The translations under genes and the position numbers were made by a program. 64,000 nucleotides of DNA from Streptomyces luomodiensis (GTDB taxonomy: Bacteria; Actinomycetota; Actinomycetes; Streptomycetales; Streptomycetaceae), in contig NZ_CP117522.1 of the NCBI RefSeq assembly GCF_031679605.1, positions 7,750,001-7,814,000 on the forward strand, given 5' to 3'. Positions 22,764 to 31,873 of this stretch are shown here, in pieces; the first letter of the stretch is position 1; each line of letters opens with the position of its first letter. A model generated the notes under the pieces. It was not told where the DNA came from, did not search any database, and saw nothing but the letters and a program-made list of their open reading frames with translations.

Positions 22764-23912
22764 ATGATGGCGATGGAGGAGGGGGCGACCGCGGCCGGCC
22801 CGCTGGCCGGAGTGCGTGTGGTGGAGCTCGCGGGGATCGGTCCTGGCCCGTTCGCCGCCATGGTCCTCGGCGACCTCGGCGCCGATGTCGTCCGCGTCGA
22901 CCGCCCCGGAGGCCCCGGGGGTCTGCGGATCGACCCGGACTACGACCTGGCGAACCGCAACAAGCGCTCGGTGCTGCTGGACCTGAAGACCGAGGAGGGC
23001 GCGGCCGCCGTGCTCGACCTCGTGGAGCGCGCCGACATCCTCATCGAGGGCTACCGCCCGGGGGTCGCCGAGCGACTGGGCGTCGGGCCGGACGCCTGTC
23101 TGGCCCGTAACCCCAAGCTGGTCTACGGCCGGATGACCGGATGGGGGCAGCAGGGCCCGCTCGCCGGGGTGGCCGGCCATGACCTCGGCTATATCGCCGT
23201 CAGCGGCGCCCTCAGCATGATCGGCGCAGTCGACGGCCCGCCCATCGCCCCCGCCAACCTCCTGGGGGACTACGCGGGGGGTTCGCTCTATCTCGTCATC
23301 GGCGTCCTCGCCGCCCTCCAGCACGCCCGCGCGGGCGGCCCCGGTCAGGTGGTGGACGCCGCGATCGTCGACGGCACCGCCCATCTGACCTCCGTCATCC
23401 ACGGCATGATGGCCGCCGGTGGCTGGCGGGACCAGCGCGGCACCAATCTCCTCGACGGCGGCTGCCCCTTCTACGGCACCTATGAGACCGCCGATGGCGG
23501 CTATATGGCGGTCGCGCCCCTGGAGCGCAAGTTCTACGCGGAGTTCATCGAGCTGCTGGGGATCGCCGACCAGGCCCCCGCCCGCGACGACTTCGACAGC
23601 TGGGCCGAGCTGCGCGCCGCCATCGCCGACCGCTTCAAGCAGCGCACCCGCGAGGAGTGGACCGCCGTCTTCGGCGCCTCGGACGCCTGTGTCGCCCCCG
23701 TGCTGTCGCTGCGGGAGGCCCCGGCCCATCCGCAGCTCGCGGCCCGCTCCACCTTCCTCGACCACGGCGGGATCACCCAGCCCGCGCCCGCCCCGCGCTT
23801 CTCCGCCACCCCGGGCGCGGTGCGCCGCGCGCCCGCCCGGCCCGGGGCGGACACCGCCGAGGTGGCCCGCGACTGGGGTGTCACCTCCCTCGGCGAGGGA
23901 AGTCCGTCATGA
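22764..23912 (+). CDS. CaiB/BaiF family III CoA-transferase, alpha-methylacyl-CoA racemase type
   Basis: A 382-residue protein. GVRVVELAGIGPGPFAAMVL then GDLGADVVRVDRPGG form the start typical of family III CoA-transferases and alpha-methylacyl-CoA racemases. GHDLGYIAVSGALS and GQVVDAAIVDGTAHL are further racemase-like blocks; the Asp in GHDLGY corresponds to the conserved catalytic Asp. With thiolase and FadB genes downstream in the same direction, racemisation of 2-methyl-branched acyl-CoAs for beta-oxidation is a sensible role, useful in an organism rich in branched fatty acids. ATG 22764 and ATG 22767 are both possible. The open frame upstream into the repeat array is not believed to be coding. 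Confidence 0.88.
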   Translation: MMAMEEGATAAGPLAGVRVVELAGIGPGPFAAMVLGDLGADVVRVDRPGGPGGLRIDPDYDLANRNKRSVLLDLKTEEGAAAVLDLVERADILIEGYRPGVAERLGVGPDACLARNPKLVYGRMTGWGQQGPLAGVAGHDLGYIAVSGALSMIGAVDGPPIAPANLLGDYAGGSLYLVIGVLAALQHARAGGPGQVVDAAIVDGTAHLTSVIHGMMAAGGWRDQRGTNLLDGGCPFYGTYETADGGYMAVAPLERKFYAEFIELLGIADQAPARDDFDSWAELRAAIADRFKQRTREEWTAVFGASDACVAPVLSLREAPAHPQLAARSTFLDHGGITQPAPAPRFSATPGAVRRAPARPGADTAEVARDWGVTSLGEGSPS

Positions 23913-23999
23913 GCCCCCGGTCCGTTCCCGGCCGGTCCGCCGAGCCGCCCCCGCCCCGCTGAGCCGTCCCGCCCAAACCCTCCCCGAAAGGCCGCTGAC

Positions 24000-25217
24000 G
24001 TGAGCACCGAAGCGTATGTGTACGACGCCATCCGCACCCCGCGCGGGCGCGGGAAGGCCGACGGCGCCCTGCACGGCACCAAGCCCGTCGACCTGGTGGT
24101 GGGCCTCATCCAGGAGATCCGGCGGCGGTTCCCCGAGCTGGACCCGGCGGCCATCGACGACGTGGTCCTCGGCGTCGTCAGCCCGCTCGGCGACCAGGGC
24201 TCCGACATCGCCAAGATCGCGGCCATCGCGGCCGGGCTCCCGGACACGGTCGCCGGCGTCCAGGAGAACCGCTTCTGTGCCTCGGGCCTGGAGGCCGTCA
24301 ACCTGGCCGCGGCCAAGGTCCGTTCCGGCTGGGAGGACCTGGTGCTCGCGGGCGGCGTCGAGTCGATGTCGCGGGTGAAGATGGGCTCCGACGGCGGGGC
24401 CTGGTTCGCGGACCCGATGACCAACTACGAGACCGGTTTCGTACCGCAGGGCATCGGCGCCGACCTCATCGCCACCATCGGCGGCTACAGCCGCCATGAC
24501 GTGGACAGCTTCGCCGCGCTCTCCCAGGAGCGGGCCGCGCGGGCCTGGAAGGAGGGGCACTTCGACCGCTCCGTGGTCCCGGTCTGCGACCGCAGCGGGC
24601 TGACCGTCCTCGACCGGGACGAGCACATCCGCCCCGGCACCACCCCCGAGACCCTGGCGGGCCTCAAGCCGTCGTTCGCCACCATCGGCGAAGCGGGCGG
24701 CTTCGACGCGGTGGCGCTTCAGAAGTACCACTGGCTCGAGGCCATCGACCACGTCCACCACGCCGGGAACTCCTCGGGCATGGTGGACGGCGCCGCCCTG
24801 GTCGCCATCGGCAACCGCGAGGTCGGTGAGCGCTTCGGGCTGACCCCGCGCGCCCGGATCGTCTCCGCCGCCGTCTCCGGCGCCGACCCCACCATCATGC
24901 TCACCGGCCCGGCTCCCGCCACCCGTAAGGCGCTCGCCAAGGCCGGGCTGACCATCGACGACATCGACCTGGTCGAGATCAACGAGGCGTTCGCGGCGGT
25001 GGTGCTGCGCTTCGTGGACGACATGGGCCTGAGCCTGGACAAGGTCAATGTCAACGGCGGCGCGATCGCGATGGGCCATCCGCTGGGCGCCACCGGCGCG
25101 ATGATCCTCGGCACGCTGATCGACGAGCTGGAGCGGCGCGGCGGGCGGTACGGGCTGGTGACGCTGTGCGTGGGAGGTGGGATGGGCATCGCGACGGTGG
25201 TCGAGCGGCTCCGCTGA
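24000..25217 (+). CDS. fadA: Acetyl-CoA C-acyltransferase (thiolase)
   Basis: A 405-residue thiolase. C93 in [11 protein letters not shown] is the acyl-accepting nucleophile, the EINEAFAA and [15 protein letters not shown] blocks carry the oxyanion Asn and the catalytic His, and C390 in LCVGGGMG is the general acid/base. It cleaves 3-ketoacyl-CoA to acetyl-CoA and a shortened acyl-CoA. GTG 24000 follows AAAGG. The gene sits 87 bp after the racemase and 71 bp before the FadB-type gene, so it forms the beta subunit of a fatty-acid oxidation pair. Confidence 0.93.
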   Translation: MSTEAYVYDAIRTPRGRGKADGALHGTKPVDLVVGLIQEIRRRFPELDPAAIDDVVLGVVSPLGDQGSDIAKIAAIAAGLPDTVAGVQENRFCASGLEAVNLAAAKVRSGWEDLVLAGGVESMSRVKMGSDGGAWFADPMTNYETGFVPQGIGADLIATIGGYSRHDVDSFAALSQERAARAWKEGHFDRSVVPVCDRSGLTVLDRDEHIRPGTTPETLAGLKPSFATIGEAGGFDAVALQKYHWLEAIDHVHHAGNSSGMVDGAALVAIGNREVGERFGLTPRARIVSAAVSGADPTIMLTGPAPATRKALAKAGLTIDDIDLVEINEAFAAVVLRFVDDMGLSLDKVNVNGGAIAMGHPLGATGAMILGTLIDELERRGGRYGLVTLCVGGGMGIATVVERLR

Positions 25218-25288
25218 CGCCGAGTTCCCTCCCGCCCCTCCCCACCCCCGCCCCCCCGCGCCCGTCCCCTTCGCCCTGGAGACCTCAG

Positions 25289-27505
25289 ATGACCCACCCC
25301 ACCACCGCCTCCACCATCCGCTGGGAGCAGGACGACGAGGGCGTCGTCACCCTGGTGCTCGACGACCCCGGCCAGTCCGCCAACACCATGAACGCCGCGT
25401 TCATCGACTCCCTCGACGCGATCGCCGACCGCGCCGAGGCCGAGCGGGACGCCATCCGCGGCATCATCGTCACCTCCGCCAAGAAGACCTTCTTCGCCGG
25501 CGGCGACCTCAACGACCTCCTCCAGGTCGGGCCCGACCAGGCCCAGGAGGTCTACGAGAAGAACCTCCGCGTCAAGCGCGGGCTGCGCCGGATCGAAACC
25601 CTCGGCAAGCCCGTGGTCGCCGCGATCAACGGCGCGGCGCTCGGCGGCGGGCTGGAGATCGCGCTCGCCTGCCACCACCGCGTCGCCCTCGACGCCCCCG
25701 GCTCGCGCATCGGCTTCCCCGAGGTCACCCTGGGCCTGCTCCCGGGCGGCGGCGGAGTCGCCCGTACGGTCCGGCTGCTCGGCGTCTCCGACGCGCTGCT
25801 CAAGTGGCTGCTCCAGGGGACGCGCTACAACCCCCGGCGCGCCCAGGAGGCGGGGCTGGTGGACGAGGTGGCGGCCACCCCGGAGGAGATGCTCACCCTG
25901 GCGCGGGCGTTCATCGCCGCCCACCCCGAGTCGGCGCAGCCCTGGGACGAGAAGGGCCACCGGATCCCGGGCGGCACTCCGGCGCAGCCGAAGTTCGCCG
26001 TCAACCTGCCCGCCTTCCCCGCCAATCTGCGCAAGCAGCTGAACGGCGCCCCCTACCCGGCGCAGCGCAACATCCTGGCCGCCGCCGTCGAGGGCTCCCA
26101 GGTGGACTTCGAGACCGCGCAGACCATCGAGGCCCGGTACTTCACCGAGCTGGTCATCGGCCAGACCGCCAAGAACATGATCCAGGCGTTCTTCTTCGAT
26201 CTCCAGGCGGTCAATTCCGGTGCCAACCGCCCCCAGGGGATCGAGGCCCGTCAGGTCCGCAAGGTCGCGGTGCTGGGCGCCGGGATGATGGGCGCGGGCA
26301 TCGCGTACTCCTGCGCCAAGGCGGGCATCGAGGTCGTCCTCAAGGACGTGTCCGTGGAGGCCGCCGCCAAGGGCAAGGCGTACTCGGCGGGGCTGCTGGC
26401 CAAGGCGCTCGCCAAGGGCCGTACCACCGAGGCCGAGCGGGACGAGCTGCTGGCCCGGATCACCCCCACCGCCGACCTCCGCGATCTTCAGGGCTGTGAC
26501 GCGGTCATCGAGGCGGTCTTCGAGGACCCGGCGGTCAAGCACAAGGTCTTCCAGGAGATCGAGGGCGTCGTCGCCCCGGACGCCCTGCTGTGCTCCAACA
26601 CCTCCACCCTCCCCATCACCCTGCTCGCGGAGGGGGTGCAGCGCGCCGACGACTTCATCGGGCTCCACTTCTTCTCACCCGTCGACAAGATGCCGCTGGT
26701 CGAGATCATCAAGGGCGAGCGCACCGGCGACAAGGCGCTGGCCCGCGCCTTCGACCTGGTGCGGCAGATCAACAAGACCCCGATCGTGGTCAACGACTCC
26801 CGCGGCTTCTTCACCTCCCGCGTCATCGGCCACTTCCTCAACGAGGGCGTGGCGATGGTGGGCGAGGGCATCGACCCGGCCTCCGTGGAACAGGCCGCGG
26901 CCCAGGCCGGCTATCCGGCCAAGGTGCTCTCCCTGATGGACGAGCTGACCCTGACCCTGCCGCGCAAGATCCGCGAGGAGACGCGCCGGGCGACCGAGGA
27001 GGCGGGCGGCACATGGCGGCCGCATCCGGCCGACGCGGTCATCGACCGCATGGTGGAGGAGTTCGGGCGCCCCGGCCGCAGTGGCGGCGCGGGCTTCTAC
27101 GACTACGACGAGACGACTGGCAAGCGCACCCGGCTGTGGCCCGGACTGCGTGAGCACTTCGGTTCGGGCGGTTCGGGCGGCTCGGGCGGCTCGGACACCG
27201 GGGGCACCGGCATCCCCTTCGAGGACATGAAGGAGCGGATGCTCTTCTGCGAGGCCATCGACACGGTGCGGCTGCTGGAGGAAGGCGTGCTGACCTCCGT
27301 CGCCGACGCCAACATCGGCTCGATCCTCGGCATCGGCTTTCCCGGCTGGACGGGCGGCGTGCTCCAGTACATCAACGGCTACGAGGGCGGTGTGGCCGGT
27401 TTCGTGGCCCGCGCCCGGCAGCTGGAGGCGGCGTACGGGGAGCGGTTCGCCCCGCCCGCGCTGCTGCTGGAGAAGGCGGAGCGCGGAGCGCGCTTCACGG
27501 ACTAG
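25289..27505 (+). CDS. fadB: Fatty-acid oxidation complex alpha subunit (enoyl-CoA hydratase/3-hydroxyacyl-CoA dehydrogenase)
   Basis: A 738-residue multifunctional enzyme. Residues about 1-290 form a crotonase domain ([50 protein letters not shown] with the catalytic Glu). From about 325 an NAD-binding dehydrogenase domain follows ([35 protein letters not shown] with the catalytic His, [11 protein letters not shown]). A Gly/Ser linker ([15 protein letters not shown]) lies near residue 635. It hydrates enoyl-CoA and oxidises the hydroxyacyl-CoA, feeding the thiolase encoded just upstream. ATG 25289 follows GGAG at eight bases. Confidence 0.93.
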   Translation: MTHPTTASTIRWEQDDEGVVTLVLDDPGQSANTMNAAFIDSLDAIADRAEAERDAIRGIIVTSAKKTFFAGGDLNDLLQVGPDQAQEVYEKNLRVKRGLRRIETLGKPVVAAINGAALGGGLEIALACHHRVALDAPGSRIGFPEVTLGLLPGGGGVARTVRLLGVSDALLKWLLQGTRYNPRRAQEAGLVDEVAATPEEMLTLARAFIAAHPESAQPWDEKGHRIPGGTPAQPKFAVNLPAFPANLRKQLNGAPYPAQRNILAAAVEGSQVDFETAQTIEARYFTELVIGQTAKNMIQAFFFDLQAVNSGANRPQGIEARQVRKVAVLGAGMMGAGIAYSCAKAGIEVVLKDVSVEAAAKGKAYSAGLLAKALAKGRTTEAERDELLARITPTADLRDLQGCDAVIEAVFEDPAVKHKVFQEIEGVVAPDALLCSNTSTLPITLLAEGVQRADDFIGLHFFSPVDKMPLVEIIKGERTGDKALARAFDLVRQINKTPIVVNDSRGFFTSRVIGHFLNEGVAMVGEGIDPASVEQAAAQAGYPAKVLSLMDELTLTLPRKIREETRRATEEAGGTWRPHPADAVIDRMVEEFGRPGRSGGAGFYDYDETTGKRTRLWPGLREHFGSGGSGGSGGSDTGGTGIPFEDMKERMLFCEAIDTVRLLEEGVLTSVADANIGSILGIGFPGWTGGVLQYINGYEGGVAGFVARARQLEAAYGERFAPPALLLEKAERGARFTD

Positions 27506-27519
27506 CGTGCGCACGGGGC

Positions 27520-27620
27520 CGCGTGCGCTGACGGGGGCTCCCGTGCGCTGACGGGGGCTCCCATGCGTTGGCATGGGCTCCATGCGCTGACGGGGCTCCC
27601 GTGCGCTGACGGGACTCCAT
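27520..27620. repeat. Direct repeats of a terminator-arm sequence
   Basis: Five to six copies of GTGCGCTGACGGGGGCTCCC (about 20 bp, with ATGCGCTGACGGG-ACTCC variants) run from the end of fadB up to the hairpin at 27621-27655. Each copy contains the GCGCTGACGGG that forms the left arm of that hairpin, so the array looks like repeated duplication of half a terminator. Confidence 0.7.
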
Positions 27621-27655
27621 GCGCTGACGGGCCGGCCGGTGCGGCCCGTCAGCGC
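27621..27655. terminator. Bidirectional hairpin between fadB and the LysR gene
   Basis: Arms GCGCTGACGGGCCG (27621-27634) and CGGCCCGTCAGCGC (27642-27655) pair perfectly over a 7-base loop. The LysR stop codon (27649-27651) lies within the right arm. There is no T-run, as is usual in Streptomyces. Confidence 0.6.
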
Positions 27656-28587
27656 GGGCCGAGACGGCGTTCGAGCCGCTCGCTCACCTCCGGGCACAAC
27701 TCCCGGGTGATATCCAGGAAGGCCGTCAGGACGGGGGAGCGGTCCTGGGCGCGGAACGACATCACCAGCTCCGGCAGCTCCACCCGCGGACTCACCTCGC
27801 ACACCCGGGTGCCCGGCCGCGCCGCCACCCGCAGACACGCCGGCCCGAGCCCCACCCCCACCCCGCACGACGCCAGCCCGATGATGGTGTGCACATCCCG
27901 CGCCTCGGTGACCCCACCGGTCCGCGCGGGTGCGTCGGCGCCCTCGCCCAGCAGCCCGGCCAGCCAGCCGGCCACCACCGGCTCCTCATCCGCGGGCGCG
28001 ACGATCAGATGCTGCCCCTTGAGCTGGTCGGTGCTCACCTTGCGCTGCCTGGCGAAGGGATGGGCGGCGCCGACGACCGCGACCAGATGGTCCCGGCCGA
28101 CCGTGACCGCCACCAGATCCTCGGCACCCGCGCCCCGAGGCGCCCCGCGCCCGATCGCGACGTCCAGCTCGCCCGCGAGCAGCGCCGCCGTGGACCGGCG
28201 GGTCGACATCTCCTGAAGCCCCAGCCGCACCCCGGGGTGGTCGTGGACGAACCGGCCCAGCACGGACGGCAGCAGCTCCAGCAGCGCCGAACCGATGAAG
28301 CCGAGCCGCAGCCGCCCCGTCTCGCCCCGGGCGGCCCGGCCCGCGTCGGACACGGCTGCCGACATCTCCGCCAGCGCCCGGTGCGCCCTGGCCAGGAACG
28401 CCTCGCCGGCGGCGGTCGGGAACACCCCGCGCGCCGTACGGTCGAAGAGCCGCGCGCCCAGCTCCCGCTCCAGCGCCGCGATCTGCTGGGACAGCGGCGG
28501 CTGGGCGATGCCCAGGGCGGCCGCCGCCCGTCCGAAGTGCTGATGTTCGGCCAGCGCCAGGGCGTACCGCAGATGACGTGCCTCCAT
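27649..28587 (-). CDS. LysR-family transcriptional regulator
   Basis: A 312-residue LTTR. The N-terminal winged HTH is textbook (LRYALALAEHQHFGRAAAAL then GIAQPPLSQQIAALE). The C-terminal effector domain starts near GRLRLGFIGSALLELLP. It is divergent from an alpha/beta-hydrolase gene with 101 bp between them, and a symmetric site (28609-28627) sits in the gap, so it likely controls the hydrolase and itself. The converging fad operon is probably not its target. Confidence 0.92.
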   Translation of the reverse strand: MEARHLRYALALAEHQHFGRAAAALGIAQPPLSQQIAALERELGARLFDRTARGVFPTAAGEAFLARAHRALAEMSAAVSDAGRAARGETGRLRLGFIGSALLELLPSVLGRFVHDHPGVRLGLQEMSTRRSTAALLAGELDVAIGRGAPRGAGAEDLVAVTVGRDHLVAVVGAAHPFARQRKVSTDQLKGQHLIVAPADEEPVVAGWLAGLLGEGADAPARTGGVTEARDVHTIIGLASCGVGVGLGPACLRVAARPGTRVCEVSPRVELPELVMSFRAQDRSPVLTAFLDITRELCPEVSERLERRLGPR

Positions 28588-28608
28588 CGGGCCGAGGATA
28601 CCGCGACG

Positions 28609-28627
28609 CGATATGCGGCGGATATCG
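28609..28627. promoter_or_regulatory. Probable LysR operator
   Basis: CGATAT (28609-28614) and ATATCG (28622-28627) form a perfect inverted repeat with a 7-bp spacer. This fits the T-N11-A core favoured by LysR proteins. A further GATAC half lies just upstream (28596-28601 region) and AGATATA just downstream. The site is 22 bp from the LysR start and 62 bp from the hydrolase start. Confidence 0.6.
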
Positions 28628-28688
28628 GCGGGACGGTTGTCAGATATAGCGGTGGATGACGCCGTGCCGTCCGGGTGGACTGTCCCCC

Positions 28689-29585
28689 ATGAGTTCCACG
28701 AGCGCCACGCATCCCGAGACCCCCGTGAGCGATTCCCGCCCCGGCCCTTCCGACACCGTGTTCGTGCTGGTCCACGGCGCCTGGCACGCCTCCTGGCAGT
28801 GGGCGTCCACCCAGCGCGCCCTGGCCCGGCGCGGCGCGGCGAGCCTCGCCGTCGACCTGCCGGGGCACGGCTTCGACGCCCCGCTCCCCTCGGGCTACCA
28901 CCTCCCCGGCCAGCCGGACCTGGCCACCGAGAAGTCCGCGCTGGCCGGGCTGACCCTGGAGGAGTGCGCCGGGGCCGTCGTCACCGCGCTGCGATCGGTC
29001 CGCCGCCATCGGAAGGTGGTCCTCGTCTCGCACAGCGCCGGGGGCGCCGCCGCCTCCCTGGCCGCGGAGCGGGCGCCCGAGCTCGTCGACGAGCTGGTCC
29101 ACCTGTCGTCCTTCGTCCCCGCCGGACGCCCCCGCTTCGCCGACTACCTGGCGTCCCCCGAGCAGACCGCGACCGTACGGGGGCAGGGGCTGATGCTGGG
29201 CGACCCAGAGGCCCTGGGCGCGTTCCGGATCAACCCGTTCTCCGCCGACCCGGACTACGTGGAGGAGCTGCGGCTGGCCTACTACCACGACGTCCCCGCC
29301 GCGTCCTTCGCCCGCTGGCGCCACGCCCTGAGCCCCGACCTGCCCTTCGCGGTGCCGACCACCCCGATCGCCCTGACCCGGGAGCGGTGGGGCAGCGTCC
29401 CGCGCACCTTCATCCGCTGCGCCGAGGACCGGGCGTGCACCCCCGCGCTCCAGGACCTGATGATCGCGGAGGCCGACGCGGCCATGCCGGACCACCCCTT
29501 CACCGTGGTCACGCTGCCGGGCAGCCATTCGCCGTTCGCCGCCCGCCCCGACGAGCTCGCCGCCGCGCTCACCGGGGGCCGCTGA
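28689..29585 (+). CDS. Alpha/beta-hydrolase
   Basis: A 298-residue hydrolase. FVLVHGAWHASWQW supplies the oxyanion HG motif. VLVSHSAGGAAAS is the nucleophile elbow (S-H-S-A-G). The His near the end lies in LPGSHSPFAARP, and an Asp in CAEDRACTP is a candidate third residue. It resembles plant-MES/salicylate-esterase-like or pyrethroid-hydrolase-like small esterases. ATG 28689 is used; an in-frame GTG lies 13 codons later. Likely regulated by the divergent LysR protein. Confidence 0.88.
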   Translation: MSSTSATHPETPVSDSRPGPSDTVFVLVHGAWHASWQWASTQRALARRGAASLAVDLPGHGFDAPLPSGYHLPGQPDLATEKSALAGLTLEECAGAVVTALRSVRRHRKVVLVSHSAGGAAASLAAERAPELVDELVHLSSFVPAGRPRFADYLASPEQTATVRGQGLMLGDPEALGAFRINPFSADPDYVEELRLAYYHDVPAASFARWRHALSPDLPFAVPTTPIALTRERWGSVPRTFIRCAEDRACTPALQDLMIAEADAAMPDHPFTVVTLPGSHSPFAARPDELAAALTGGR

Positions 29586-29587
29586 AC

Positions 29588-30331
29588 TCAGTCGGCGTCC
29601 TGCCCGTACCAGGCCCGCAGCTCGTGCTTCATCGACCGCTGGAACGCGATCACCAGGGCCTCCACCACCAGCGGCTGCATATGGGCCGACAGCGACTTCT
29701 TCGCCCGCATCCGCTCCGGTCCGCTCCCGGACTCGTGCTCCCGCTCGGGCCCCCACACCTCGTCCCGGAACAGCCGGCTCAGCTCCCGTGCCGCCGAGCG
29801 GGTGTGTTCCGAGACGACCGCGTGGGCCGTGCGTATCGTCTCCAGCTCGATCGGCATGTCCAGCAGCCGCAGCCCCAGGTGGAGCACCTTGGGGTCGATC
29901 CGGAACCGGTCCGGGTCGTCGGTGCGCTCCAGCGCCTCCAGCGCGGCCAGCCGGTCGATGTCCCCCTCCGTGAGCTCCCGTCCGGCCCGCCGGTCCAGCT
30001 GCTCACGGCTCGCCTCCTCGGGGGCGTCCGGACCCCAGGAGGCGACCAGGGCGCGGTGGATCGCCAGATCGTCCTCGCTCAGATCCCGCGGCAATTGGCT
30101 CAGATAGCGTTCGATGGCGGACAGGGTCATGCCGTGGCGCTGCAACTGTTCGATCAGCGCGAGCCGGGAGAGATGCTCGGGGCCGTAGTGGCCGACCCGG
30201 CGCGGGCCGATCACCGGGGGCGGAAGCAGCCCGCGGGTGCCGTAGAAGCGGATGGTGCGCACGGTCACCCCGGCGCGGGCCGCCAGCTCGTCGACGGTGA
30301 GGGTGGGTTCCTCGGTGCCGGGGATGGTCAT
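29588..30331 (-). CDS. MerR-family transcriptional regulator
   Basis: A 247-residue protein. The MerR winged helix (LTVDELAARAGVTVRTIRFY then GTRGLLPPP) is at residues 11-38 and is followed by RVGHYGPEHLSRLALIEQLQ. The C-terminal region is longer than in metal-sensing MerR proteins and lacks their Cys motifs, so it probably senses an organic ligand. It is divergent from an MpaB-family gene. The near-symmetric AGTAT...ACACT element at about 30391-30416 in the gap may be its operator (5 of 6 positions). Confidence 0.88.
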   Translation of the reverse strand: MTIPGTEEPTLTVDELAARAGVTVRTIRFYGTRGLLPPPVIGPRRVGHYGPEHLSRLALIEQLQRHGMTLSAIERYLSQLPRDLSEDDLAIHRALVASWGPDAPEEASREQLDRRAGRELTEGDIDRLAALEALERTDDPDRFRIDPKVLHLGLRLLDMPIELETIRTAHAVVSEHTRSAARELSRLFRDEVWGPEREHESGSGPERMRAKKSLSAHMQPLVVEALVIAFQRSMKHELRAWYGQDAD

Positions 30332-30555
30332 CGGCCGTGCCTCGCTCTCCGCGTCGTCCTGTTCCGCCGTACTGCTGCCCGATCGGGCCCATCAGTATCG
30401 CTGTCGCACCAACACTGTGAAACCTCTCGCCGCGACGGGCTCACCCCCCGGACCGGTCCGCTCACCGGCGGCGCGGGCGCGCACACTGGAACACGAGAGG
30501 AGTGACCGCGTCACCGCGCCACCGCGTCATGCGTCACCGCACACCCGCTGGTCCC

Positions 30556-31470
30556 ATGAGCACGCAGAGCCCCCGCGCCACCACCGAAGGCCACGACCCG
30601 CCGCCTCCCGGCGGCATCCTGTGGGCGATCGCGGGGGAGCTGCGCAGCGTGCTCGCCCTGCCGGCCGCGATGACCATGCAGGTGGCCCATCCGGCCGTCG
30701 GGGCGGGCGTGGACCGGTACTCCGTCTTCCGCACCGACCCCTGGGGGCGCGGCGAGCGCTCGCTGCGGTCGGTGCAGCTGTGGGTGTACGGCGGGGCGGA
30801 GGCCGAGGCGGAGGGCCGCCGGCTGCGCGGGCTGCACGCGTCCATCCAGGGCGTCGACGCGCACGGCCGCCCCTACCGCGCGCTCGACCCGCCCGTCTAC
30901 GCCTGGGTGCACGCCACCGGCTATCCGGTCTATCTGCGGGCCCAGCGCTATCTGGGCATCCGCCCCTTCACCGCGGCCGAGGAGCGGCAGCTGTACGGGG
31001 AATGGCTGCGGATCGGGCGGGTGCTGGGCATCGACGACCGCGCCATGCCGGGGTCCGTCGAGGAGTTCTGGCCCTACTACCGCGCGATGGTGCGGGAACG
31101 GCTGGAGCCGACCGTCGTCGCCCGTGAGCTGACCGCGCCCGACGCGTCCGTGCCGCCGCCGGGTCCGCTGCCGCCGCGGCTGCTGTGGCCGCTGCTGCGC
31201 CCGCTGTTCACCCGGTTCCGCGCGTTCCTCACCGTGGGGCTGATGCCGCCGGACGCGCGGGAGGCGATCGGGCTGGAGTGGACCCCAGGACAGGAGCGGC
31301 GGCTGCGGTGGTTCGGGAGGGGCGTCCGGGTGGTGGTCCCGCTGCTGCCCGAGCGGCTGCGCTACCTCCCCATCGCCCGCGAGGCCCGGCGCCGCGCCCG
31401 TGCCGGACGGCGATGGCACCGTGGACGGCGCGGGTGGCGCATGGGCCCGAAGACCGGTCACCGCGCCTGA
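30556..31470 (+). CDS. MpaB-family oxygenase (DUF2236)
   Basis: A 304-residue protein matching DUF2236. SVLALPAAMTMQVAHPAVGA holds a first conserved His, HATGYPVYLRAQRYLG a second, and EEFWPYYRAMVRE lies between helices. The family includes rubber oxygenase Lcp and fungal MpaB, which bind heme or act on isoprenoid chains. The C-terminus is very basic (RRRARAGRRWHRGRRGW). No strong ribosome site precedes ATG 30556; GTG 30502 lies against AGAGGAG but spacing is too short, so the start is uncertain. The divergent MerR gene is its likely regulator. Confidence 0.8.
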   Translation: MSTQSPRATTEGHDPPPPGGILWAIAGELRSVLALPAAMTMQVAHPAVGAGVDRYSVFRTDPWGRGERSLRSVQLWVYGGAEAEAEGRRLRGLHASIQGVDAHGRPYRALDPPVYAWVHATGYPVYLRAQRYLGIRPFTAAEERQLYGEWLRIGRVLGIDDRAMPGSVEEFWPYYRAMVRERLEPTVVARELTAPDASVPPPGPLPPRLLWPLLRPLFTRFRAFLTVGLMPPDAREAIGLEWTPGQERRLRWFGRGVRVVVPLLPERLRYLPIAREARRRARAGRRWHRGRRGWRMGPKTGHRA

Positions 31471-31539
31471 TCGTCCTCGTCAGGTGCGCCGGCCCGATGG
31501 CGCTCGGCTGTCTCCGCCCGCGGGCGGCCTACTGCCGCG

Positions 31540-31790
31540 ACGTCAGCCGGTGGGTCGTGCGCCAGGCGGCAGACGGTGCAACCGCCGGTAGGCTGTACGT
31601 CACCCGGTAGGCCGTGAGCCAACCGGTAGGCCGTGCGCCAGGCGGTAGACGGTGCAATCAGCCGGTGGGTCGTGCGTCAGCCGGTGGGTCGTGCGTCGGC
31701 CGGTGGGTCGTGCGTCGGCCGGTAGGTCGTGCGCCAGCTGGTAGACGGTGCGCCAGCCGTAGGCTGTGCGCCGACGGTAGACCGTACGAA
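31540..31790. repeat. Intergenic array of about 12 degenerate 20-bp repeats
   Basis: Units of the type GCCGGT[GA]GGTCGTGCG[CT]C, alternating with GGCGGTAGACGGTGCAA, run without unique spacers. The best-kept stretch is 31672-31730, with three near-identical CGGTGGGTCGTGCGTC copies. No coding function is apparent. The gap 31471-31873 otherwise holds only the terminator below. Confidence 0.75.
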
Positions 31791-31813
31791 TGCCACGCGC
31801 CGTGGACGCGCGA

Positions 31814-31850
31814 GGCCCCGGCCGGGGTGGTGGAACACCCGGCCGGGGCC
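31814..31850 (-). terminator. Strong hairpin ending the M1 peptidase transcript
   Basis: Arms GGCCCCGGCCGGG (31814-31826) and CCCGGCCGGGGCC (31838-31850) form a perfect 13-bp stem with an 11-base loop, 24 bases beyond the M1 peptidase stop on the minus strand. Confidence 0.75.
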
Positions 31851-31873
31851 CCGAAGGCTCAGTGGCCGTGGGC

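Noticed and set aside
31540..31790. CRISPR array or coding repeat
   Set aside because: Repeats are direct, degenerate and without spacers; frames are short and biased.
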